Below, one piece after another: positions 32,431-41,590 of a DNA stretch of 64,000 nucleotides. Every line of letters starts with the position of its first letter. Within the stretch, counting starts at the first letter, position 1. The notes under the pieces are model-generated. The model saw only the letters and a list, made by a program, of their open reading frames with translations. It ran no database searches and was not told the DNA's origin. The stretch spans positions 62,001 to 126,000 of the forward strand of contig NZ_PKUU01000014.1 of assembly GCF_002899675.1 (NCBI RefSeq). Reading direction: 5' to 3'. A program made the position numbers and the translations under genes. The DNA comes from Clostridium sp. chh4-2 (GTDB lineage Bacteria; Bacillota; Clostridia; Lachnospirales; Lachnospiraceae).

Positions 32431-32468
32431 AAAAAAATACGAATTGTGATGAAAAAAATACGAATTGT
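32431..32468 (+). promoter_or_regulatory. Two 17-bp direct repeats, probable AraC operator
   Basis: AAAAAAATACGAATTGT occurs at 32431-32447 and again, identical, at 32452-32468. The 21-base period places both copies on one face of the helix, as AraC-family dimers require. It precedes the beta-glucuronidase gene by about 110 bases. Confidence 0.72.
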
Positions 32469-32581
32469 TTAACGTGTAATATGGTAATCTCTGATTCAGA
32501 TAAAGCAAATATATGCAAAACAAGGGAATTCCAAACGAGGAAATCCCAAACCAAGCCAAAACAGAGAACAGGAGGAAAATT

Positions 32582-34405
32582 ATGTTAAAGTATTCGATGC
32601 TGTATCCGAGACAGACGGTTTCCAGGAGTGTGTTAAGCCTTGACGGTATGTGGAAATTTTGCCTTGACCCAAAAGGAGAGGGAAAAGAAAAGGGGTGGAC
32701 AGAGGGAATCCCGGGAAAAGAGCGGATTCCAGTTCCGGCCAGCTTCCAGGACTTTTACACGGATAAGACAATTAGGGAATATGCAGGCGATATGTGGTAT
32801 GAGACAGAAGTATTTATTCCGGAAGAATACAAGGGAAAAATGGTGGGAATCCGGTTTGGATGTGCGACGCACAAAGCGGAAGTATTCGTTAATGGAATTC
32901 ATGTGGCTTCCCACATTGGCGGCTTTCTGCCGTTTACGGCAGATATAACTGAGGCTGCCAGGTATCGGGAGATGAACCGGGTTGTGGTTTTAGTCAATAA
33001 TGAATTGAGCGAAACTAATATTCCGTGCGGACAGACCGTGACGTTGAAAAACGGTGTAAAGATGAACAAACCGTATTTCGATTTTTACAATTATTCCGGT
33101 CTTCAGCGTCCGGTAAAGCTGACTGCATATCCGAAAGAATATATTTTCGATTTTACAGTAAATCATAAGCTTGTGGGGTCGGACGCGGAGGTTTCCTATA
33201 AAACGGTTACAACCGGCACAAATGACGTCACGGTAACGGTCTATGATGAGGAGGGCAATGAGGCGGCAAGCGCTTCCGGCAAAGACGGGATTCTGAATAT
33301 CCGGAATGTGCGCCTGTGGCAGGTGAGAGATGCATATCTGTACACCTTTGTTGTAAGAATCCGGAATGAAGAGGGAATCGTGGATGAGTACAGGGAAGAA
33401 ATTGGAATCCGCACCGTGGAAGTCAGAGGCAGGGATATTTTAATTAATGGAAAACCTGTTTACCTGAAAGGCTTCGGCAAGCACGAGGACAGTGACATTG
33501 TGGGCAGAGGATTCAATATAGGGGTAATGAAACGGGATTTTGAGTGCATGAAATGGATTGGAGCCAATTCTTTCCGGACGTCCCATTATCCGTACAGCGA
33601 TGAGATCTATGAAATGGCCGACAGGGAAGGCTTTTTAATCATTGATGAAGTGCCTGCTGTGGGGCTGTTTGAAAGTCTGATGAACTTTATGGAAGCGTCC
33701 ACAGGTAAAAAGACCGCGTTTTTCCAAAAAGACACCACGCCTTTGCTGCTGGAAAACCATCTTAAAGCGGTGGAAGAGATGATCGCCCGCGATAAAAATC
33801 ATGCCTGCGTCATCGCCTGGAGCCTTTTAAATGAGCCTGAAACAACGGATGCGTCGGCGGTGCCTTATTTTGAAAAAGTGTTTGCGGCCGCACATGAACT
33901 GGATGTGCAGAAACGCCCGCGTACATTTGCTATGATCATGAATTCTTTGCCGGATACATGTAAATGCTATCAATTTGCGGATATGATCGCCCTGAACCGG
34001 TATTATGGCTGGTATCAGATGGGAGGATATGAAATAAGTGATGCGGAGGAAGCATTCCGCAGGGAAATGGACCAGTGGCAGGCGAAGAACCTGAACAAAC
34101 CATTTATTTTCACCGAGTACGGAGCGGATACTTACGTGGCGGAGCATAAGCTTCCTTCTGTTATGTGGAGCCAGGAATACCAGACAGAATATCTTGAGAT
34201 GTGCCACCGCGTATTCGATTCCTATGAGTTTGTCAGAGGAGAGCAGGTATGGAACTTTGCAGATTTTCAGACAACAGAAGGGATTATGAGGGTAAATGGT
34301 AATAAGAAAGGGATCTTTACCCGCCAGCGCCAGCCAAAGGAAGCGGCTTTCTTTTACAAAAAGCGTTGGGAGAGCCTGCCGCTGAATTATAAAAGCGGTT
34401 GTTAG
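32582..34405 (+). CDS. uidA: Beta-glucuronidase (GH2)
   Basis: This 607-residue cytoplasmic GH2 enzyme has the jelly-roll N-terminal domain, the immunoglobulin-like domain and the TIM barrel. The acid/base is Glu418 in LLNEPE and the nucleophile is Glu512 in FTEYGAD. The glucuronic-acid-specific N-x-K motif is present as Asn574-Lys-Lys576 in GNKKGIFTR. The segment after VPAVG (LFESLMNFMEASTGKKTAFF onwards) is as long as active-site loop 1 of E. coli GUS, placing it by eye with the loop 1 class of gut enzymes that accept small glucuronides. The ATG at 32582 has GGAGG. It is co-transcribed with the GPH symporter 14 bases downstream. Confidence 0.95.
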   Translation: MLKYSMLYPRQTVSRSVLSLDGMWKFCLDPKGEGKEKGWTEGIPGKERIPVPASFQDFYTDKTIREYAGDMWYETEVFIPEEYKGKMVGIRFGCATHKAEVFVNGIHVASHIGGFLPFTADITEAARYREMNRVVVLVNNELSETNIPCGQTVTLKNGVKMNKPYFDFYNYSGLQRPVKLTAYPKEYIFDFTVNHKLVGSDAEVSYKTVTTGTNDVTVTVYDEEGNEAASASGKDGILNIRNVRLWQVRDAYLYTFVVRIRNEEGIVDEYREEIGIRTVEVRGRDILINGKPVYLKGFGKHEDSDIVGRGFNIGVMKRDFECMKWIGANSFRTSHYPYSDEIYEMADREGFLIIDEVPAVGLFESLMNFMEASTGKKTAFFQKDTTPLLLENHLKAVEEMIARDKNHACVIAWSLLNEPETTDASAVPYFEKVFAAAHELDVQKRPRTFAMIMNSLPDTCKCYQFADMIALNRYYGWYQMGGYEISDAEEAFRREMDQWQAKNLNKPFIFTEYGADTYVAEHKLPSVMWSQEYQTEYLEMCHRVFDSYEFVRGEQVWNFADFQTTEGIMRVNGNKKGIFTRQRQPKEAAFFYKKRWESLPLNYKSGC

Positions 34406-34419
34406 AAGGGAGCGGCCAT

Positions 34420-35823
34420 ATGGATAAAAATAAAAACACAGAACGGGCATTTGGTTTACGGGATAAGATCGGATACATGTTCGGGGATTTTGGCAATGAC
34501 TTTACGTTTATTTTTGCCAGTTCATTTTTGATGGTATTCTATACAAAGGTTTTGGGAATTAACGGAGGCGCGGTGGGAACCCTGTTTTTGGTGGCGCGGT
34601 TCGTGGACGCATTTACGGATGTAACCATGGGACGCATTGTGGATTCGGTGAAAGAGGCCAAAGACGGCAGATTCCGCTGTTGGCTCAGAAGAATGGCCGG
34701 ACCCGTGGCTTTAGCCAGCTTCCTGATGTACCAGTCTGCCATGGCCGGAGCTCCAATGGGGATTAAGATGGTGTATATGTATGTTACGTATCTTTTATGG
34801 GGAAGCATATTTTATACATCCATCAATATACCATACGGTTCCATGGCCTCAGCCATAACATCAGACCCGGATGAGAGGACCGCGCTTTCCACGTTCCGCA
34901 ACATAGGAGCAACCCTTGCTTCACTGGTAATCGGCGTGGCTACCCCTCTTTTAATCTATACAACGGATGCGGAGGGAAATCAGATCGTGCGCGGAGGAAG
35001 TACATTTACCGTGATCGCAGGCGTATTTGCCATCTGCGCGGTATTGTGTTATTTCATCTGTTATAAGATGACTACTGAACGGGTGCATATTGAACATGAT
35101 AAGGATAAAAAACAGATTACACTTATAGAAACCTTTGCTGCGATTTTTAAAAGCCGGGCATTGCTTGGGATTATCGGTGCGGCAATCTTCCTGATGCTGA
35201 GCCAATTGCTGATCAGCTCCATGAACAATTTCCTTTACCCGGAATATTTTAAAAATGCCGCCGGTATTTCCAGTTTTACGATGCTGAGCACAGGCGGCGT
35301 TCTGCTGATTATCTCTCCTTTAAGTGTAAAAATCAGCAGCAGGTTCGGAAAAAAGGAATCCGCTGCAACAGGGGTTCTGGCATCGGGAATCATCTTTTTA
35401 GCACTTTATTTTCTTCGCATAAAAAATATGTGGATATTTTTATTGATAACCTGCATCGGATATCTGGGGCTTGGATATTTTAATACGGTCATTTGGGCCA
35501 ATATCACAGATGTTATCGATGACCAGGAAGTTAAGACCGGTGTCCGTGAAGACGGAACCGTATATGCCGTATATTCTTTTGCCAGGAAAGTGGGACAGGC
35601 GCTGGCAGGAGGCATCGGAGGCTGGGCACTGGATTTTATCGGCTATGAATCAGCAGCTAAAGTTCAGACTGAAGCGGTTATTAATGGAATCTATACTACT
35701 TCAACCCTTGTGCCTGCCATTGGTTTTCTGATTGTGGCGTTCTTTTTGTGGGTTGTATATCCTCTGAATAAGTCGAAAGTGGAATTAAATGTACAGGAAC
35801 TGAAAAAACGTCGGAACAGCTGA
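34420..35823 (+). CDS. GPH-family sugar-cation symporter (glucuronide transporter-like)
   Basis: This 467-residue protein has about twelve membrane segments and belongs to the glycoside-pentoside-hexuronide:cation symporter family (MelB/UidB type). Marks are GYMFGDFGNDFTFIF at the N-terminus, VDAFTDVTMGRIVDS, INIPYGSMASAI and ANITDVIDDQEVKTGVREDG. The start at 34420 has AGAAGGGAG upstream; a TTG at 34399 would overlap the upstream gene. Next to beta-glucuronidase it most likely imports glucuronides, matching the uidA-uidB pairing. It ends at a clear terminator. Confidence 0.9.
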   Translation: MDKNKNTERAFGLRDKIGYMFGDFGNDFTFIFASSFLMVFYTKVLGINGGAVGTLFLVARFVDAFTDVTMGRIVDSVKEAKDGRFRCWLRRMAGPVALASFLMYQSAMAGAPMGIKMVYMYVTYLLWGSIFYTSINIPYGSMASAITSDPDERTALSTFRNIGATLASLVIGVATPLLIYTTDAEGNQIVRGGSTFTVIAGVFAICAVLCYFICYKMTTERVHIEHDKDKKQITLIETFAAIFKSRALLGIIGAAIFLMLSQLLISSMNNFLYPEYFKNAAGISSFTMLSTGGVLLIISPLSVKISSRFGKKESAATGVLASGIIFLALYFLRIKNMWIFLLITCIGYLGLGYFNTVIWANITDVIDDQEVKTGVREDGTVYAVYSFARKVGQALAGGIGGWALDFIGYESAAKVQTEAVINGIYTTSTLVPAIGFLIVAFFLWVVYPLNKSKVELNVQELKKRRNS

Positions 35824-35840
35824 CGGACAGTTAAGAGACA

Positions 35841-35887
35841 AACAGGTGAGGAACCGGATCGGTGATCTGAGTTCTCACCTGTTTTTT
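35841..35887 (+). terminator. Rho-independent terminator
   Basis: AACAGGTGAGGAAC pairs with GTTCTCACCTGTT and is followed by TTTTTT. It ends the glucuronide operon. Confidence 0.88.
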
Positions 35888-35974
35888 ATATTATAGGAAG
35901 GTGCTCCTATGATATAAAAAAGCCCTTCTATACCAACTTTGCTGGCTATGGGATCAAACCGATTCCACCTTTTG

Positions 35975-36003
35975 TTGACAGATATCCAAAATAAACATAA
36001 AAT
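35975..36003 (+). promoter_or_regulatory. Promoter of the membrane AraC regulator
   Basis: TTGACA (35975-35980) and TAAAAT (35998-36003) are separated by 17 bases, 40 bases ahead of the start codon. Confidence 0.78.
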
Positions 36004-36042
36004 TATCTTTAGGTCGTGTGGAGTGAACGTAAAGGGGAAGAA

Positions 36043-38265
36043 ATGAATAAAAAACGGTTTAAATATAGAATTGGAAGTATTTTTTATCAATTTTCGCTTT
36101 GGATTCTGCTTTTGGTACTGATTTTGATCAGTGCTTTCTTTATCTTTTCTTATAGAAGCACCTGCGAAAATTTTGAAAAGCAGCTGGAAGAGTCGGATTA
36201 TAATACCTTGGATAAGATGATAATGGCAGTTGATCTGACCCTGAAACAGTTGGCTCAGGAACTGGACGATATCGCATCGGAAGGCGTGATTGTGGATGCA
36301 GCGGTTGTTCCGGGCGAGGAACAGTATGAGAGGAATACCAAAGTATTACAGCTGCTAAAAGAAACGGCGTCCAAATCGGACTTAATTGATAATATTTATT
36401 TCTATGAAAGAACAGGCGGGCTGGTTTACGCAGCGGATGGAGAGATGAACAGCTGGGATCAGTTCGGCCAGGCGGAATTACTGGAAAACTGTTTCCAAAC
36501 GGCTCACCCGCTCAAGGAAGAGAAGACCATTCACGGAAATTATCTGATGGCAGATGAGAAGGACCTCTGTTTGTATCAACATGTATTTTACCGTTTGGAT
36601 GAGCCGATGGCCACACTTGTGATAAAGATAAACAGCGGCAATCTTGTCAATTCCCTGCTTTACGATCATTTGAACCGTGCCGTCATGGTAAATATATCCG
36701 GCCAGAACGGAAAAATGGTCTGGAATGGGTTTGAACCCGATGGAAAATCGGAAGTTATCAGTCTGACATCCGATTATACCGGATGGAACTACCGGTACGG
36801 CAGATCGCCTCAGGCGGGAATTCCGGTAAGGGATATGATGAATAGGATCTTTCCCTCTTTTCTCATATTCGTGGTGATCGCAGTCATTTGTTCCTTTTTC
36901 ATAGTCTCAAAGCTATATCAGCCCATCAGCCGTATGGTATCCAATATTTCAGGAAGGATCTCCGGTCTGGAGGAAAACGGAGAACGTGAAAATGAGATTG
37001 ACTACGTGAGCCATGCGTTTGAATTTATGGAAAAAGATTCGGCCCAGATGAAACAGGTGATTAAAAATGTAAGCGGTGAAATTACGGAACGTCTGATGAA
37101 TGAGATTATGGATGGACAGCAGATCGAAGAAGCCGGGATCGAGAGAACGCTCGCCGATATATCGAGCCCGTTTACCGTCAGGGGTAACTATATGGCAGTG
37201 GTATGCCGCGTGACGGGGCCGGAACAGATGATGAAAGGCGATCTGGAGTACGGCATCTTCTTTAAGGAAATGCAGCGGCTGATCAGCCAAAAAGACTTTA
37301 GCGGATATGGAACCGCCATGTTTCTGGTGAGGGAAAGAAGCGGAGTCATTGTAATGGAATTCAGTGAAGATAAATCAGTCGTTCAGATTAAGTCCTTTAT
37401 CTCGGGTTTGAGAGAGGAATTGTCCGGGTATATACGAAAAATGTCTTTGGAAGGCGTAACCGGATGCGGAAAGCTGTACAACCATATCAGCGATCTGTTT
37501 TATTCCTATAAAGATGCGAATGAAGAAGTTCAGTATCAGCTCTATTACTCGGAGGGAGAACCGGAAGAAGAAGGACAGAATAATCTTATGCCGGAGGAAA
37601 ACAAGGCGGATTTATATAGAAAACTGCGCCATGTGGCAAAACATATTTCATCCGGGGAATTCGAGGCGGCTTCGGAACTGCTGAACCGGATGATCGCGGA
37701 TATCTGTGAACCGGATGAAGACAAAGAAGTGGTATATGGATGGTGCTCTCAGATATTAGATCTGTTTGTGGAAGAAGTCCTGGAATTTAAGATGGAAACC
37801 AGCCAGGTATTCGGGGCGGAAGAAGAGGATGTTTATACAAAAATGGCCCTCTTAACGGATAAAAATGAGATAAAATCGTATCTCATGAATTTAAAAGAGA
37901 GTGTCCTCGCCCATCTGAGGCAGCAGTATGACAGGAGACAGTATCAGATTGTTTTAAAAGCAAAGGAATATCTGGAGGACAATTACAGCGACAGCAGCTT
38001 GTCCTTAAACAGAATCGCAGAGGCGGTGGGCATTAATGCGGCCTATCTGAGCACCTTGTTTAATGAATACGTGAAAACCGGCATAACGGATTACTTAAAT
38101 TCCTACCGGATTGGCCGGGCTATGGAGCTTCTGGAAGAGACCAATATTATTATTAAGGAAATCGGCTATAAAACAGGCTTTAATACGATTCAGAATTTTA
38201 ACCGGGTATTTAAAAAGTATATGGGCTGTACGCCCACTCAGTACAGAGATAAGAAAAAGCAGTGA
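36043..38265 (+). CDS. Membrane-anchored AraC-family regulator with extracytoplasmic sensor domain
   Basis: This is a 740-residue protein. A first membrane helix (about 17-38, LWILLLVLILISAFFIF), a 230-residue outer domain of Cache type and a second helix (about 269-291, IFVVIAVICSFFIV) lead into a cytoplasmic linker. A C-terminal AraC double helix-turn-helix follows (LSLNRIAEAVGINAAYLSTL, then IIIKEIGYKTGFNTIQNFNR). Such proteins sense a ligand outside and bind DNA directly, without a kinase. The start at 36043 has AAAGGGGAAG. The DctP gene follows 13 bases downstream and is probably in the same operon. Confidence 0.87.
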   Translation: MNKKRFKYRIGSIFYQFSLWILLLVLILISAFFIFSYRSTCENFEKQLEESDYNTLDKMIMAVDLTLKQLAQELDDIASEGVIVDAAVVPGEEQYERNTKVLQLLKETASKSDLIDNIYFYERTGGLVYAADGEMNSWDQFGQAELLENCFQTAHPLKEEKTIHGNYLMADEKDLCLYQHVFYRLDEPMATLVIKINSGNLVNSLLYDHLNRAVMVNISGQNGKMVWNGFEPDGKSEVISLTSDYTGWNYRYGRSPQAGIPVRDMMNRIFPSFLIFVVIAVICSFFIVSKLYQPISRMVSNISGRISGLEENGERENEIDYVSHAFEFMEKDSAQMKQVIKNVSGEITERLMNEIMDGQQIEEAGIERTLADISSPFTVRGNYMAVVCRVTGPEQMMKGDLEYGIFFKEMQRLISQKDFSGYGTAMFLVRERSGVIVMEFSEDKSVVQIKSFISGLREELSGYIRKMSLEGVTGCGKLYNHISDLFYSYKDANEEVQYQLYYSEGEPEEEGQNNLMPEENKADLYRKLRHVAKHISSGEFEAASELLNRMIADICEPDEDKEVVYGWCSQILDLFVEEVLEFKMETSQVFGAEEEDVYTKMALLTDKNEIKSYLMNLKESVLAHLRQQYDRRQYQIVLKAKEYLEDNYSDSSLSLNRIAEAVGINAAYLSTLFNEYVKTGITDYLNSYRIGRAMELLEETNIIIKEIGYKTGFNTIQNFNRVFKKYMGCTPTQYRDKKKQ

Positions 38266-38278
38266 TGGGGAAACAAAA

Positions 38279-39337
38279 ATGAACAGAAGATGGATAAAGT
38301 TTTTATGGATTGCAGCAGTGCTGTTAGTTATGTGCAGCTGCAATAAGACAGAGACAGTGCCGAAAGAAGAGCCTCAGGCGACTTCTGATGATGGAAGTGA
38401 GGACAAACGCCCGGAAAAGGTTTTAAAGCTGGCGATGACAAAAAATGAAGACAGCGATATGGTAAAAGCCGCAAATAAACTGAGCAGCCTGGTATTTGAG
38501 GAAACGGACGGCAGAATTCTGATCGAGATCTACCCCGACAGCAGTTTAGGGGATCAGACCCAGTTCCTCAGAGGAATGGAGCTTGGTACGGTGGAAATGT
38601 GTCTGGTCAGCATGGGAACTCTGGAAGATTTTGATCCCTATTTTTCCATGTTAGGTCCGGTCTTTGTTATTGAGGACGAAGAACATGCCACGGCCATCTA
38701 TGAAAGCGAAACAGGCAAAAAGATATTGAAAAAGCTGGAAGAAAAGACGGGTCTGATCAGTCTGGCAGAAGTCTACGAAGGATACCGCAATATCTGGTCA
38801 AAAGAGCCGATAGAAGACATTTCCGATTTAAAAGGTTTGAAAATCCGTGTGCCGGAAAGCGATCTGCTGTTTCAAACATTTTCAAGGCTGGGAGCCCAGC
38901 CGGTACCCCTCGCCTGGAACGAGGTCTATCCGTCCCTTCAGGCCGGAGCCATCGATGCCGTTGAAAATGACATGGAAAGCATTGTAAACAACAGAATTTA
39001 TAATGCGGCTCCCTATTGCACGGAAACAAGGCACCTGTTTTCCGACTGCAATTTTATGATCACCCAAAAAGCTATGGATGCTTTAAATGAGGAAGAGCAG
39101 GAGATATTAAGAAGAAGCTCCAAAGAGGCCGGGGATTATGCAAAGCAGTTATACAAAGAGCACCAGGAAGCCAATATCGAATTTCTCAAAGAACAGGGCG
39201 TAGTATTCCGCCGATTGGGAGCGGAAGAACGGAAACGCGCTGAAGCCATAATTGACCGGACAAACCGCGAGTATATAGCCGGAAGAGGAATCGAAGAAAA
39301 TATCGAAGTGTTCAAAAGTCTTAGAAAAAGCCAATAA
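38279..39337 (+). CDS. dctP: Orphan DctP-type TRAP substrate-binding lipoprotein
   Basis: This 352-residue lipoprotein has a hydrophobic signal (FLWIAAVLLVMCSC) and the DctP core: IYPDSSLGDQTQFLRGMELG, then LKGLKIRVPESDLLFQTF with the conserved arginine and LGAQPVPLAWNEVYPSLQAG followed by AIDAVEN. The in-frame ATG at 38111 lies deep inside the regulator gene, so 38279 with GATGGGG upstream is chosen. No DctQ or DctM gene follows. It may feed a transporter elsewhere, or bind ligand for the membrane AraC regulator encoded just upstream; the second idea is inference from the pairing. Confidence 0.88.
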   Translation: MNRRWIKFLWIAAVLLVMCSCNKTETVPKEEPQATSDDGSEDKRPEKVLKLAMTKNEDSDMVKAANKLSSLVFEETDGRILIEIYPDSSLGDQTQFLRGMELGTVEMCLVSMGTLEDFDPYFSMLGPVFVIEDEEHATAIYESETGKKILKKLEEKTGLISLAEVYEGYRNIWSKEPIEDISDLKGLKIRVPESDLLFQTFSRLGAQPVPLAWNEVYPSLQAGAIDAVENDMESIVNNRIYNAAPYCTETRHLFSDCNFMITQKAMDALNEEEQEILRRSSKEAGDYAKQLYKEHQEANIEFLKEQGVVFRRLGAEERKRAEAIIDRTNREYIAGRGIEENIEVFKSLRKSQ

Positions 39338-39375
39338 GAGGTCTGTAATAAATTTTATTCAGAGGACTAAGTCAG

Positions 39376-39485
39376 GCCGGAAAGAAGGGGAAGCCCGGAC
39401 GGACGGCAGAAGCAATCAGCGAAATGAGATTCAGAATTCGCAGATTACTTCTGCCGCCCGCCTGGGCTTTTTTCTTATTTCCGGC
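39376..39485. repeat. Large inverted repeat, element 3 (related to element 1)
   Basis: Imperfect arms 39376-39423 and 39437-39485 begin GCCGGAAAGAAGGGGAAGCC, almost the same as the left arm of element 1 at 17745. Mismatches are scattered through the stem and the loop is short. The right flank (CTGCCTCCCGGCTCCGCGCA then TATCTTTCGCAAA) resembles the flank of element 2. It lies downstream of the orphan DctP gene and may end its transcript. The remaining 39486-39690 holds only a weak promoter-like TTTACA/TACAAT pair. Confidence 0.75.
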
Positions 39486-39690
39486 TGCTTCCTCAGACCT
39501 TTGCCTTTTGGCTCTGCCTCCCGGCTCCGCGCATATCTTTCGCAAATTGCAGCCTGAATGAACCCAAATTTTAATCATGAACATCTTTTTGGAAATGAAA
39601 GATATGTTCCTGAATGAAAGAATTGCAAATTTACAGTACCGTTTCCTTGCGTTTACAATGGCATCACAGCAAAACGAAAGGGGGAAACAA

Positions 39691-40512
39691 ATGGAACACC
39701 AATTAGAAAATCTCAGGATACGCTGGTTTAATGATGCTTGTTATGAAATAAAGCTTCCAAACGGAAAGGGGATTTTGATCGACCCGTTTATCGATGATAG
39801 CAAGTTTCGGGTAAAAAGTTCCGATGATGTGGAAGCTGCGGATTACATATTAATATCGCATACGCATTTTGATCACGTGATGGACCTGGGGAAGGTGAGC
39901 AGGAGGTTTGATTCTAAGATATTTGCAGGAAATTTATCGGGAATTGAGCTGGCAAAATACTTTGACATTCCGGGATACCGGATGAATCTGTGCGGTTCCG
40001 GGGATACGATTTTTACCGAAGATTTTAAAATGGAATGTTTTCGTGGAAAACATACGAAGCTGGGCGAGTTTGACCGGCCGTCCAATTGGCCGGAGAATCT
40101 GCAGAAGGAGAACTTAAAACCGGATGCTATGGCGATGAACCTTGCGGGGAGTTATGAATATCTGTCCTATCTTATAACCCTGCCCTCCGGTTTCCGCATT
40201 CTGGTTTGGGGAGGCGGAGCCGATGTGGATGCGGCTATGCACGCAAAAGAGTACCGGCCCGACATCTCAATTGCGCAGCTGCCCAGAGAGAGCACAGATG
40301 AAATAGCCTGCTTATATGCGGCGATCGGAGGCAGAGCGATCTTTCCCCACCATCATGATACCTTTTTAGAGATGGGAGAAGAGGGACTGCTTCGGATCGA
40401 AGAAGTTGTGGAAAAGACGAGGCAGAGAGCGCCGGACACCATGGTAATCCGCCCGGAAAAAGGAAAATGGTATCAGATTGTTACAAAAGTAAGCTTATTG
40501 GAAGAAGAATAG
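39691..40512 (+). CDS. Metallo-beta-lactamase-fold hydrolase, UlaG-like
   Basis: This 273-residue soluble protein has the metal motif SHTHFDHVMD, an N-terminal IRWFNDACYEIKLPNGKGIL strand pair and the IDPFID segment typical of the UlaG/YtkL branch of the metallo-beta-lactamase fold. Later histidines occur in FPHHHDTF. Relatives open lactones or cut phosphate esters. The ATG at 39691 has AAAGGGGG; an in-frame ATG at 39577 lacks a site. It precedes tctC by 13 bases and is probably in the same operon, so its substrate may be the imported acid or a derivative. Confidence 0.82.
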   Translation: MEHQLENLRIRWFNDACYEIKLPNGKGILIDPFIDDSKFRVKSSDDVEAADYILISHTHFDHVMDLGKVSRRFDSKIFAGNLSGIELAKYFDIPGYRMNLCGSGDTIFTEDFKMECFRGKHTKLGEFDRPSNWPENLQKENLKPDAMAMNLAGSYEYLSYLITLPSGFRILVWGGGADVDAAMHAKEYRPDISIAQLPRESTDEIACLYAAIGGRAIFPHHHDTFLEMGEEGLLRIEEVVEKTRQRAPDTMVIRPEKGKWYQIVTKVSLLEEE

Positions 40513-40525
40513 GGAGGAAATTAAT

Positions 40526-41539
40526 ATGAAGAAGATAGTAGTAGCGGCAGCAGCAGGATTGATGGCAGCAGCGCTGGCAGCATGCGGCAGTGCGGGGGCA
40601 GGAACAAATGATAAAAAAGATGCGAAGCAGCAGGGAAGCTGGCCAAACAGCACGGTCACTGTGGAAGTTCCGGCATCGGCGGGAGGCGGTACGGACAACT
40701 TTACCCGTATTACCACTAATTATCTGCAGAAAACGACAGGACAGGCATTTACCGTAGTAAACGATATTACCGGAAACGGCACCGTTGCATATGAAACGGT
40801 GAGGAAGGCGGAACCGGACGGAAATACGCTGATGCAGTACCACTGCACGATGCTGATACAATATTATCAGGGAATTTATGACAAAAATCCGGCAGATCCG
40901 GCTAACTTCACCGTGATCGGAGAACTGGAAAATGGAGGAGACGGGGATGTGCTGGTGGTTTCTTCAAAAGCTCCGTACAGCACATTGGAAGAGCTTGTGG
41001 AGTATTGCAAGAGTAACCCGGGCGTTGTTTTCGGCAATCAAAACGGAGGGTTTGGACAGCTGGAAACACTGCTGTTTGCAGACAAAGCCGGAATCGACAT
41101 TAAATTTGTGGACTCAGGAGCACAGGCGGACACCATCGTGGCATTGTTAGGCGGCAACATCCAATGTTCCTTTATCCAGGCCTCGGCAGCGGACCAGTAT
41201 GTGAAATCAGGGGATATGAAGGTTCTGGCAATCTGTAATCAGGAACGGAGTGCCTATTATCCGGATATAGAAACTTTTATAGAAAATGGCTATGATGTGG
41301 CGCTGCAGACCAGAATGTACTTATTCGGACCGGCCGGCATGGATGAAACGCTGACAGAAAACATTAACGCTGCATTGAAGGGAATGCAGGACGACGAGGA
41401 ATGCATAGGACTCAGAGAGAATCTGGCGAACGGCTACACCTGGAAAAATGTGGAAGATTCTGCAAACGACTGGAAATCAGATTCCGAAATCATTAAGGAG
41501 ATGTGCCGGCTTGCGGGCTATGACGTGAGCAGTAAATAG
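40526..41539 (+). CDS. tctC: Tripartite tricarboxylate transporter binding protein TctC
   Basis: This 337-residue lipoprotein has signal MKKIVVAAAAGLMAAAL and lipobox LAAC, followed by the TctC/Bug fold (VTVEVPASAGGGTDNFTRI, NDITGNGTVAYETV, GDVLVVSSKAPYSTLEELV). It binds a carboxylate outside the membrane and delivers it to TctAB. GGAGG lies before the ATG. Together with tctB and tctA it forms a complete transporter of the TTT family; the ligand cannot be read. Confidence 0.92.
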   Translation: MKKIVVAAAAGLMAAALAACGSAGAGTNDKKDAKQQGSWPNSTVTVEVPASAGGGTDNFTRITTNYLQKTTGQAFTVVNDITGNGTVAYETVRKAEPDGNTLMQYHCTMLIQYYQGIYDKNPADPANFTVIGELENGGDGDVLVVSSKAPYSTLEELVEYCKSNPGVVFGNQNGGFGQLETLLFADKAGIDIKFVDSGAQADTIVALLGGNIQCSFIQASAADQYVKSGDMKVLAICNQERSAYYPDIETFIENGYDVALQTRMYLFGPAGMDETLTENINAALKGMQDDEECIGLRENLANGYTWKNVEDSANDWKSDSEIIKEMCRLAGYDVSSK

Positions 41540-41590
41540 CCGTTTTGTCGATCTGTATGCACCGCTGTAGGCGGAGGAAGGTGAAGAGAA

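Noticed and set aside
38111..38278. Extended N-terminus for the second DctP protein
   Set aside because: The longer frame overlaps the regulator's conserved helix-turn-helix coding region and would put 56 polar residues before a clear lipoprotein signal.
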